A stretch of DNA of 60,822 bases from positions 1 to 60,822 of the forward strand of contig JADGHL010000014.1 in NCBI GenBank assembly GCA_019686135.1. Direction: 5' to 3'. This DNA is from Myxococcaceae bacterium (GTDB lineage: Bacteria > Myxococcota > Myxococcia > Myxococcales > Myxococcaceae). Below are positions 53,537 through 60,822 of the stretch, one piece after another. Below the pieces are notes generated by a model, which was not told the DNA's origin, did not search any database, and was given only the letters and a program-made list of their open reading frames with translations. The first letter of the stretch is position 1; every line of letters starts with the position of its first letter. Made by a program: the position numbers and the translations under genes.

Positions 53537-54715
53537 GTGAGCTCGTTCGCTTCCCGGCTGCTGATTCCCGCACTGTGCGCGCTGTGGGCGGCGGGGTGTA
53601 CCCGGCAGGTCCGCCCGACGGAACCGTCGACGCCCAGGCTGACGCCGGAAGAGGCGACGGCGCTGGTCCCCGAGTCCGTGCCGGACCGTGAGGGCTGGGC
53701 GCTCGATACGCTCAACGCGCTCGACCGGAATCACCTGCCCGCCGATCTCCCGTCGGTCTGCGCGGTCTTCGCGGTGGTCGAACAGGAGTCGAACTACCAC
53801 GCCAACCCGGTGGTCCCCGACCTGGCGCGCATCGTCCGTCGGCGGCTGGAGAGCTACGCGGAAAAGTTAGGGCCGCTGGGCGCCACGGCGCTGGAGCAGC
53901 TGCTTCAGGCCCGCGCGCGAGGCTCGAAGGCGACCTTCGGCGAGCGGCTGCGGCAGGTCCGGACCGAGCGGGATCTCGACCTCGTCTTCCGCGACCTCAT
54001 CCGCTACTCGAAGGAGGAGCATCCGATCCTCTTCGGCGCAGCAGACCTCGCCAGCGAGCTCACCGGGCGCGGGTCGCTCTCGCAGCTGAACCCCATCACC
54101 ACCGCCGGCTCGATGCAGGTCAGCGTGCGGTTCTCCGTCGAGTACGCGGCGCGCCAGAGCGGGGATGGTGAGGCCGACGAGTGGGTGGTGCGCGATCGGC
54201 TCTACACCCGCGCCGGCGGCCTCTACTTGGGCAGCGCCCGGCTGCTCGGGTACGACGCCGGCTACGACGCGCCGGTGTACCGCTTCGCCGACTACAACGC
54301 AGGCTTCTACGCCTCGCGCAACGCCGCCGTGCAGGACGCGCTCTCCCAGCTCACCGGGCGTCCCCTCGTCCCCGACGGCGATCTGCTCGCATACGACGAG
54401 GACGGGGACGCGCGCGATGAACCTTCCAACACGGAGAAGGCCCTCCGGCTCTTCACGGCGCGATACGCGACCTGGATCTCCGACGGGCACCTGCGCGCGG
54501 ATCTGCTCCAGGAGAAGTCACACGGCTTCGAAGAGACCGACACGTACCGGGCGCTCGCAGCGACGTGGCTCAAGAAGACGGGCCGGCCGCTCCCCTACGC
54601 GCGGCTCCCGGAGGTGGCGATCGTCTCTCCCAAGATGAAGTCGAAGCGCACGACGAAGTGGTTCGCGCAGAGCGTGCTGCGGCGCTACGAGGCGTGCCTC
54701 CGGCGTGCGCGATGA
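53537..54715 (+). CDS. DUF1615 lipoprotein
   Basis: 392 residues. Lipobox WAAGC (Cys21). Family features: the N-terminal VPDREGWALDTLNALDRNHL, SVCAVFAVVEQESNYHANPV (Glu-Ser as in lytic transglycosylases), NPITTAGSMQVSV and YRFADYNAGFYASRNAAVQD, which together recall the goose-lysozyme/SLT fold. It may act on peptidoglycan, but this is inference. Start GTG 53537, which begins the signal sequence. Length matches the family. Confidence 0.85.
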   Translation: MSSFASRLLIPALCALWAAGCTRQVRPTEPSTPRLTPEEATALVPESVPDREGWALDTLNALDRNHLPADLPSVCAVFAVVEQESNYHANPVVPDLARIVRRRLESYAEKLGPLGATALEQLLQARARGSKATFGERLRQVRTERDLDLVFRDLIRYSKEEHPILFGAADLASELTGRGSLSQLNPITTAGSMQVSVRFSVEYAARQSGDGEADEWVVRDRLYTRAGGLYLGSARLLGYDAGYDAPVYRFADYNAGFYASRNAAVQDALSQLTGRPLVPDGDLLAYDEDGDARDEPSNTEKALRLFTARYATWISDGHLRADLLQEKSHGFEETDTYRALAATWLKKTGRPLPYARLPEVAIVSPKMKSKRTTKWFAQSVLRRYEACLRRAR

Positions 54716-54821
54716 CCCGGGGCCGAAGCCGGTCCCGCGGACGTTTGTTCTCCCCATATCCGGCGCACATCATCGTCAGCCTGTGCGGCTGACCGGCGTC
54801 TCGCTGGCCGGGTAGGCGACC

Positions 54822-56159
54822 ATGAGCTGGAAAGCGACTCTCGAAAAGGTGGAGGAGGGCCACTACGTCCTCCCGAAGCTGAAGACGATGCGGGTCCACG
54901 CGGACCTGTTCCTCTCCGACGTGCTGCTGGAGAGCCTCGAGGAGAGCGTCTTTGCGCAGATCGTGAACGCGGCCTCGTTCCCCGGCGTGACGCGCGTCGC
55001 GGTGACGCCCGACTGCCACGTCGGCTACGGCGTGCCGATCGGCACGGCCATCGAGACCGAGGGCGTCCTGCTCCCCACCGCGGCGGGCTACGACATCGGC
55101 TGCGGCATGGTGCAGCTCAAGACCACGCTCACGCTCGACGACGTGCGCGACGTGAAGAAGCGCCGCGCGTGGATCGACGAAGTGGAGAAGCGCATCGCCG
55201 TCGGCGTGGGCGCGTCGCGGGCGCAGCGGCAGCGGAAGATCGACGAGCGCACCTTCGCCGAGGTGGTCCGCCACGGCGCCAAGGCGCTGGGCCGCACGTC
55301 GAATGTCACCGAACGCGCCTTCATCCCGGTGGAGGACGACCGCGTCGACATCCCGGAGCGCGCGTACGACAAGCGCGGACAGCTCGGATCGCTCGGCGGC
55401 GGGAACCACTTCACCGAGATGCAGGTCGACGACCAGGGCCGGGTGTGGGTGATGCTGCACACCGGTTCGCGCGGCTTCGGCTGGAACATCGCGAAGACGT
55501 TCTTCGTCCAGGGCGCGCAGGAGCTCGGGCTCCGGGGCGGCCGCGCCAGCGAGGACTTCATCTGGCTGGATGCCGACTCGCCCACCGGCAGGGCCTACTG
55601 GAACCTGCACAACATGGCGGCCAACTTCGCCGTCGCCAACCGGCTCATCATCGGCGAGGCGGTGTGCGAGGCGCTGGAGACGGTGTTTGGCGGGACGGCG
55701 GAGATCTACTACGAGATCTCCCACAACCTGATCCAGAAGGAGGACGGACGCTTCGTGGCCCGCAAGGGCGCGACCCGCGCGTTCCCGGCGCATCACCCCG
55801 CGCTGCGCGGCACCGTGTGGGAGCAGACCGGGCACCCGATCCTCATCCCCGGATCGATGGAGACGGGCTCGGCGATCCTCTTCGCCGAACCGGGCGCGCA
55901 GAGGTCCATCTACTCGGTGAACCACGGCGCCGGCCGCCGGCTCTCCCGCGGCGAGGCGCGGCGTTCGCTGGACCAGCACCAGACGGATCGCCGCATGAGG
56001 GCGCGCGACATCCTGCTCAACACCCGGCAGACGCCGCTCGACGAGAGCGGGCCCTGCTACAAGGAGCTCGAGGAGGTCCTGCAGACGGTGGAGCGGGCGG
56101 GCCTCGCGAAGGTCCACAAACGGCTGCGGCCGATCGCCTGCATCAAGGGCGCGGATTGA
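54822..56159 (+). CDS. rtcB: RNA-splicing ligase RtcB
   Basis: 445 residues. RtcB joins RNA 2',3'-cyclic-phosphate or 3'-phosphate ends to 5'-OH using GTP and Mn2+, in tRNA or rRNA repair. Motifs: TPDCHVGYGVPIGTAI, AAGYDIGCGM, GSLGGGNHFTEMQ, MLHTGSRGFG, and the guanylylated His368 in SVNHGAGRR. The bacterial RtcA cyclase gene is not nearby, nor is an RtcR regulator. It stands alone, with 106 bp before it. Confidence 0.97.
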   Translation: MSWKATLEKVEEGHYVLPKLKTMRVHADLFLSDVLLESLEESVFAQIVNAASFPGVTRVAVTPDCHVGYGVPIGTAIETEGVLLPTAAGYDIGCGMVQLKTTLTLDDVRDVKKRRAWIDEVEKRIAVGVGASRAQRQRKIDERTFAEVVRHGAKALGRTSNVTERAFIPVEDDRVDIPERAYDKRGQLGSLGGGNHFTEMQVDDQGRVWVMLHTGSRGFGWNIAKTFFVQGAQELGLRGGRASEDFIWLDADSPTGRAYWNLHNMAANFAVANRLIIGEAVCEALETVFGGTAEIYYEISHNLIQKEDGRFVARKGATRAFPAHHPALRGTVWEQTGHPILIPGSMETGSAILFAEPGAQRSIYSVNHGAGRRLSRGEARRSLDQHQTDRRMRARDILLNTRQTPLDESGPCYKELEEVLQTVERAGLAKVHKRLRPIACIKGAD

Positions 56160-56165
56160 CGGGGC

Positions 56166-56209
56166 AAAAAAATCGCCGCGGGTGTCGGAGGGGGTCGCCA
56201 CCCGCGGCG
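56166..56209 (-). terminator. Intrinsic terminator for the minus-strand Kelch lipoprotein gene
   Basis: CGCCGCGGGTG (56174-56184) pairs with CACCCGCGGCG (56199-56209), an 11-bp perfect stem. On the minus strand it is followed by seven T (A7 at 56166-56172). It stands about 150 bp past the stop at 56362 and just behind rtcB, for which it lacks a U-run. Confidence 0.8.
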
Positions 56210-56361
56210 GACTGCGCACGAGGATGAGTGCGCAGCTTCGTCACCAGACAGCGCGCAAGATGTGCGGACCACCCCGGGCGCTCAATCCGCCCGCGGGACG
56301 ATCGACGAGCGCTGTTGGCCGGCGCGGGGCAGAGCGCCCCGCCTCGCGGTGAGAGGTCGAA

Positions 56362-57936
56362 TCAGTCGGCGACGACCATCGTCGCGTCGAGCTTACCGGG
56401 GGGCGCGCCCGGCGCTCCGGTCGGCGCAAGCTGGGTCCACACCCGCGCGGCCGGGTCGTACTCCCACAAATCGTCGAGCAGAATGGTGTCGACGCCGACC
56501 GGCACCGCGCCTCCGAAGACGTAGCGGTGGCCAGCGTTGAACGCGCCGACCGCGAGGGCGCGCGGAATCGGGAAGCCCATCGTGCCCGACGAGGGCGACT
56601 CCTCCGTCCACGCCGGAGGCGTGGCCGCGAGATCGAGCACCTGCACGTCCTTGAACACCTCGATTCCGAGGCCCGGCTCGATATTGAAGCCCCCGAAGAG
56701 CGGCAGCGGCGATTGGTCGCCCAGGAAGAGAGCGCCGGCCCGGGGGGTGGGCGGGTTGGTGGCGTCCACCCGGGTCCACACCGGCGTCGCCGCGGTCGGG
56801 TCGATGGTCCAGAGCGCGCCGGATATCTCCAGGTCGAGTTTGATCCCCCCGAACATCACGAACTGCCCCAGATCCGACAGGAACGCACAGCTCCCCGGGG
56901 TACTGACCGGCGGCGGATTCTCCGGCCCGGTCAAGTCGCCATGGATCTGCGTCCACGACCCGCTGGCGAGATCGAGGCTCCAGAGGTCATTGTGGAAAGC
57001 GTTCTGCGCGTCGAGTCCGCCGAACATGTAGACGGTCCGGTGCGCGCGATCGACGCCGAAGCAGTTCGCCGTGCGGGCACCGGGCGAGGCCGTGCCGGCC
57101 GGGAGCTTGTTCCAGACCGGAGGATCCTGGCTGAAGTCGAGCGCCCACACCGCGGGGGCGGCGAACAGCAGCGACGGTGACGCGCTGACGGTCCCGCCGA
57201 ACACGACCATGCGGGAGGCTTCCCGATCCCAGGCGGCCAGATGGTTGGCGCGCGGCTCCGGAGCTCCATCCGGTCCGGCCATCGCGGTGATCTCTTCGAA
57301 GGTCTTCGAAACCGGATCGAACCGGACCAGCGACGACAGTCCCTGGGAGTCGTTGGGGTCCGCGGCTCCGCCGTAGATGATGAGCGGCGCCGCGTGGCAT
57401 TCGCCGGCCTCGCACCACTGGTCCTCTCCGCACGAATGTCCACACGCGCCGCAGTGCTGGGGATCCGACTCCAGCGCCACCTCACAGCCGTTGGCCGCGT
57501 CCCCGTCGCAGTCGCCGAAGCCGGCGTGACACGTACCGATGCCGCAGCTCCCCGCAGCGCACGCCGCTTCGGCATTGTCGACCGTGCACACCATGCCGCA
57601 GGCGCTGCAGTTGTTCGCGTCGTCGAGCAGGCTCACCTCGCAGCCGTTCGCCGCATTGCCATCGCAATCCGCGAAGCCCGTGTGACACGCGCCGACGTGG
57701 CAGCTCCCCGCAATGCACGCAGGTTCCGCACTGTCAGCCGTGCAGACCGCGCCGCACGCGCCGCAGTTGTTCACGTCGGCGGTGACGTCGATGCACTCGC
57801 CGTCGCAGCAGCGCTGGCCATCGCTCCCGCAGTCCGAATCGCTCGTGCAGGTGGTCGGGTTGGGTGTCGGAGTGGTGTTGGGACAGCCGCACAGGGCGAG
57901 CGCGGCGACGACGAACAAGGAACGTAAGGTCTTCAT
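56362..57936 (-). CDS. Kelch-repeat lipoprotein with Cys-rich N-terminal repeats
   Basis: 524 residues. Lipobox ALCGC (Cys18); ATG 57936 has GGGAG about 9 nt upstream. Residues 28-190 hold three Cys repeats (ADCDGNAANGCEVSLLDDAN, NCSACGMVC) as in the 706-residue protein at 26801-28921. Then five to six Kelch blades (RMVVFGGTVSASPS, HRTVYMFGGLDAQNAFHNDL, GQFVMFGGIKLD, HRYVFGGAVPVG), forming a beta-propeller. Likely a surface-exposed binding protein. A terminator lies downstream. Confidence 0.88.
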   Translation of the reverse strand: MKTLRSLFVVAALALCGCPNTTPTPNPTTCTSDSDCGSDGQRCCDGECIDVTADVNNCGACGAVCTADSAEPACIAGSCHVGACHTGFADCDGNAANGCEVSLLDDANNCSACGMVCTVDNAEAACAAGSCGIGTCHAGFGDCDGDAANGCEVALESDPQHCGACGHSCGEDQWCEAGECHAAPLIIYGGAADPNDSQGLSSLVRFDPVSKTFEEITAMAGPDGAPEPRANHLAAWDREASRMVVFGGTVSASPSLLFAAPAVWALDFSQDPPVWNKLPAGTASPGARTANCFGVDRAHRTVYMFGGLDAQNAFHNDLWSLDLASGSWTQIHGDLTGPENPPPVSTPGSCAFLSDLGQFVMFGGIKLDLEISGALWTIDPTAATPVWTRVDATNPPTPRAGALFLGDQSPLPLFGGFNIEPGLGIEVFKDVQVLDLAATPPAWTEESPSSGTMGFPIPRALAVGAFNAGHRYVFGGAVPVGVDTILLDDLWEYDPAARVWTQLAPTGAPGAPPGKLDATMVVAD

Positions 57937-57981
57937 ATCGCGGAACTCCCGCTTGCGCTTAGCAAGGCGGGGCAGATCCGT

Positions 57982-59529
57982 CTACGGCGCGCACGCAGGC
58001 TCGAGGAACGCGCCCTCGTCGCTCACTGCGCCATCGCCGAGACGGACACCCCCGGCACGGAAGATCCGCCCCCCGAGCACGGCGAGCGCGGCATCGGAGG
58101 TGGGTGTCGGCGGGGGCGTCGCCGGAACGAAGCGCTCGCTGGCAAAGTCGAACCACTCCGCTGCGGTGCCGTCACGCGCCTCCACGTAGACCCAGCCGTT
58201 CCCGAGCTCCACCGCCACGGGATCGGCGATCGCCTGGTGCAGCTCGCCGGCCAACCGCAGGCTCACCGATTCTCCCTGCGCGGAGAAGACGTACGCGGAG
58301 GTCATCCCCTCCCCGTCCGGTCCCTCTCCGCCCACGAGCAGCGCGGCCCCTCCGGGCAGTGGCAAAAGCGCGGCGCCCGCGAGCGCGACCGGAAGGCCGG
58401 GGCCGATCGCCACCTCGCCCTCTTCGGACAGAAGCTCGGTGAGCTCCGTCGCCGTCGGACCGGACGCGAACAACACCCGGCCGTCGGCGAGACGGACCGC
58501 GGCGGAACGGGCACGGGCGAGCGTCACCCGCTTCTGCTGCGACCACGCCGGGCTCCCCGCATCCAGTGGCCGGAGCGCGACGACGTCGGCGCCGAGCGAG
58601 CCGCCGAACAGAAGCCAGCCGTCGGCCTGCTTCAACGCACGCGCGTCGCTGAAGGCGAGCTCCGGAACCAACGCGCCCTCGGTGGATTGGAGCGAGCCGA
58701 GGTCGAGCACCTCGATGGGCAGCGGATCCCGATCGCCCGCCGGCACCGTCACGCCGCCGGCGACCAGCACGCTGCCATCGTCCGTGACCAGGAAGGTCGC
58801 GTCGGTCCGTGCGACCTGCAGTGTGATGGTCTGCAGCGCGATGCCGGGGCGGTACAGCTCCACGACGCCGGTGGGCTGACCGTCGGCTCCGGTGCCACCG
58901 GCAAGCAGCACCGCGCCGGCGGCCGGTCCCTTGTCGAGCGCGATCGCCTGCGCTCCGCTGCGCGCGGCGAAGCCGGACACGGGCGTCCACCACACGCCGA
59001 GCGGCGCTCCGCCAGGACAACCGCACGCGCCCATCACGCACCGGCGGCCACCGCTGCCGCAGACGCTCGCCTCGCAGTCCGGGTCGGCGCAGTCGGCGAG
59101 CCCGTCGCCGTCGTCGTCGACGCGGTCATCACAGACTTCGACGATGCCACCGTCCGGCGCCGCCGGAATCGCCGGCAGCGTGAGCCGGAGCGTTTCGCCC
59201 TCGCCCCGTCGCAGCACGCCGGTCCCACGCGCGGCCGACACCACCTCGCCGGCGCGCTCGGCGGAGGCCAGCACTTCCACCTTCGTGCCCTCGGGCGTTC
59301 CCGGGCCGGAGAGGAGGTTGAAGCTCACCGGCAGATCGGGCGCATCCAGCGAGTCCGAGTAGAGCGGCGTGCCGTCGTCCGCGAGGTACGCCACCAGCGA
59401 GAGGCGATCGAAGTCCGTCCCCGGCACCAGCGGTCCGTCGATCTCCACGTGAAGGCCCGCCTGCGGCTCGCGGCAGCCGGCGACGACCAGGACCAGGAGT
59501 GCGGCGAGCGCCGCCCGAAGTGAAGGCAT
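57982..59529 (-). CDS. Lipoprotein with a Cys/Asp-rich insert and propeller-like body
   Basis: 515 residues. Lipobox VVAGC (Cys19). An N-terminal beta domain follows, then an acidic DDRVDDDGDGLADCADPDCE calcium-site-like stretch (common in myxobacterial surface proteins) with CGSGGRRCVMGACGC. The rest has repeats like AGAVLLAGGTGADGQ, DGSVLVAGGVTVP and ADGRVLFASGPTATE, like Kelch blades. ATG 59529 was chosen (GGAGG 12 nt upstream); ATG 59541 touches the GGAGG. The frame continues antisense over the kinase, which is not real. Divergent from the kinase. Confidence 0.8.
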   Translation of the reverse strand: MPSLRAALAALLVLVVAGCREPQAGLHVEIDGPLVPGTDFDRLSLVAYLADDGTPLYSDSLDAPDLPVSFNLLSGPGTPEGTKVEVLASAERAGEVVSAARGTGVLRRGEGETLRLTLPAIPAAPDGGIVEVCDDRVDDDGDGLADCADPDCEASVCGSGGRRCVMGACGCPGGAPLGVWWTPVSGFAARSGAQAIALDKGPAAGAVLLAGGTGADGQPTGVVELYRPGIALQTITLQVARTDATFLVTDDGSVLVAGGVTVPAGDRDPLPIEVLDLGSLQSTEGALVPELAFSDARALKQADGWLLFGGSLGADVVALRPLDAGSPAWSQQKRVTLARARSAAVRLADGRVLFASGPTATELTELLSEEGEVAIGPGLPVALAGAALLPLPGGAALLVGGEGPDGEGMTSAYVFSAQGESVSLRLAGELHQAIADPVAVELGNGWVYVEARDGTAAEWFDFASERFVPATPPPTPTSDAALAVLGGRIFRAGGVRLGDGAVSDEGAFLEPACAP

Positions 59530-59616
59530 CCCGCCGTCCATCCTCCAACGGAGCGGCCCGGGCGCCAAACGCCGGGCACCCCACGCCGGGGCTATAGTCG
59601 AGGGGCACCTCCCGCC

Positions 59617-60822
59617 ATGGCCGCCCCACTCCTCACGCACGCGCCGGACGAACACAGCGGCCGCAAGCTGGGCAAGTACGAGATCCTCTGCCGGCTCTCC
59701 ACCGGCGGGATGTCGGAGATCTTCCTCGCGTTCCAGCGCGGGCTGGCGGGCTTCCGCAAGTACGTGGTGCTCAAGCAGATCCTCCCCGACATCAAGGGCG
59801 AGGAGGAGTTCGTCCGGATGTTCCTCGACGAGGCGCGCATCACCGCCGCCTTCAACCACCCGAACATCGCGCAGGTGTTCGACCTCGACATCCAGGACGG
59901 CGAGCTCTTCCTGGCGATGGAGTTCGTCCCCGGCGCCACGCTGGTGGAGGTGGCCCGCGCCACGCGCCAGCGCAACGAAGCCATCCCCATCGGCTTCACG
60001 CTCCAGGCGGTGCGGGACACCGCGCTGGCCCTCCACTACGCGCACACGTTCACCGATCCGCTCGGGCGGCCGCAGACGGTCATCCACCGCGACGTCGCGG
60101 AGAAGAACATCATGGTGACATACGAAGGCGTCACCAAGCTGCTCGACTTCGGGATCGCCAAGGCGCTGGGGCATTCGTCGCGGACCAGCGTGGGGATGGT
60201 GAAGGGGACCTCCGGCTACATGTCCCCCGAACAGATCCTCGGCGAGCCGCTCGATGCGCGCAGCGACATCTTCGCCCTGGGCGTGGTGCTGCACGAGTGC
60301 CTCACCGGGATGCGCCTGTTCCATGGCCGCACGCCCGAAGAGGCGATGATGCAGGCGCTCAAGGGCGAGGTGCTCCCGCCGTCGGCGCAGAACGCCGCGC
60401 TGCCGCCCGAGCTGGACCAGGTGACGCTCAAGGCGTTGCAGCGCCGGCGCGACGATCGCTACGCCACCGCGCTGGAGCTCGCCCGGGCCATCGAACGCGC
60501 CGCCGGGCCGCACATCTGGCACCCCGAGCAGAGCGGCGAATTCGTCACGCGCCTCTTCGCCCAGCGGCGCGATGCCACGCGCAAGCTGATGAGCGAGGCC
60601 CAGGCGATGGCCAGCGAGCTCACCGGTGACTTCCAACTCGCGAAGCTGCTCGGCAACGAGCCGCCCGCGGAGCCTCCCCCGCAGCGCGCGCGCTCCGCGC
60701 CACCGTCGAAGGCCCCGCCACCCGAGCCGAAGACCATCGCCACGCAACGGCGCGAACCGCCTTCCGTCGAGGAGCCACCACCGCCGCCGCCGAAAGCACC
60801 GGAACGTGCCCCGCCCCGCAAG
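59617..60822 (+). CDS. Ser/Thr protein kinase (3' partial)
   Basis: 402 codons without a stop to the right edge. Kinase domain: Gly loop STGGMSEIFLA, Lys53 (VVLKQIL), catalytic HRD Asp159 (IHRDVAEKNIMV), DFG Asp177, GYMSPEQ and DARSDIFALGVVLHECLTG. After about residue 300 comes an acidic helical segment, then a Pro/Ala/Lys-rich linker to the end. A membrane segment may follow outside the window. ATG 59617; TATAGT at 59593-59598 might be part of the promoter. Divergent from the Cys/propeller lipoprotein. Confidence 0.95.
   Translation, partial: MAAPLLTHAPDEHSGRKLGKYEILCRLSTGGMSEIFLAFQRGLAGFRKYVVLKQILPDIKGEEEFVRMFLDEARITAAFNHPNIAQVFDLDIQDGELFLAMEFVPGATLVEVARATRQRNEAIPIGFTLQAVRDTALALHYAHTFTDPLGRPQTVIHRDVAEKNIMVTYEGVTKLLDFGIAKALGHSSRTSVGMVKGTSGYMSPEQILGEPLDARSDIFALGVVLHECLTGMRLFHGRTPEEAMMQALKGEVLPPSAQNAALPPELDQVTLKALQRRRDDRYATALELARAIERAAGPHIWHPEQSGEFVTRLFAQRRDATRKLMSEAQAMASELTGDFQLAKLLGNEPPAEPPPQRARSAPPSKAPPPEPKTIATQRREPPSVEEPPPPPPKAPERAPPRK

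Noticed and set aside
57982-60747. A 921-codon minus-strand frame covering the lipoprotein and the right-edge kinase
   Set aside because: The part above 59529 is antisense of a clear kinase domain; the lipoprotein signal at 59529 marks the real start.

Overview
The window is high-GC chromosomal DNA from a bacterium that is most likely a member of the Myxococcota (order not resolved). Supporting signs are several Hanks-type Ser/Thr kinases, many Cys-rich lipoproteins with repeats of the NGxETDVDCGG and CDxxxxNGCE/NCGxCG kinds, a lipoprotein with a MYXO-CTERM-like tail, and a broken DUF2378 (TIGR02265) gene, a family known essentially only from myxobacteria. No rRNA, tRNA, CRISPR array, transposase or integrase was seen.

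Layout. 1-2113: C-terminal part of a Ser/Thr kinase that runs off the left edge. 2107-6613: an unusually decayed stretch with at least six gene remnants (a two-gene nucleotidyltransferase module, a GT39 glycosyltransferase, the end of a membrane protein, two Cys-rich fragments, a DGQHR-domain gene) around two intact genes, a BASS-type transporter and a small lipoprotein. 6653-8096: three coupled genes (membrane protein, GNAT acetyltransferase, isoprenylcysteine methyltransferase-like protein). 8114-17242: a signalling block with two TPR/cyclic-nucleotide-binding proteins, a divergent Ser/Thr kinase fused to a cyclic-nucleotide domain, a hybrid histidine kinase with two receivers, a DUF488 protein, a lone receiver, and a HisKA-REC-class III cyclase. 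This block could make, sense and relay a cyclic nucleotide signal.

17319-26665: recF and dnaN on the minus strand, held apart by about 7 kb of a four-gene lipoprotein operon laid out as A-B-B'-A'. 26801-34286: Cys-rich and other lipoproteins mixed with small housekeeping genes (VOC, DUF2249, dienelactone hydrolase, MerR-TPR protein) and the frameshifted DUF2378 gene. 34299-37793: a divergent Ku/LigD pair for non-homologous end joining, with start codons 15 bp apart. 37868-38257: a DUF1801 gene interrupted by an in-frame TGA.

38476-46476: an RND efflux transporter with its adaptor but no outer-membrane factor, a PilZ protein, an M16 peptidase pair (one active, one without the zinc motif) and a rhodanese. 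46865-59529: mostly exported proteins, including a 1,072-residue Cys-rich lipoprotein with five exact-length 324-bp repeats, a lipoprotein methyltransferase, a DUF1615 lipoprotein and two propeller-like lipoproteins, plus the RNA ligase RtcB. 59617-60822: a second Ser/Thr kinase, open at the right edge. Two good intrinsic terminators were found, after the large repeat lipoprotein and downstream of the Kelch lipoprotein.
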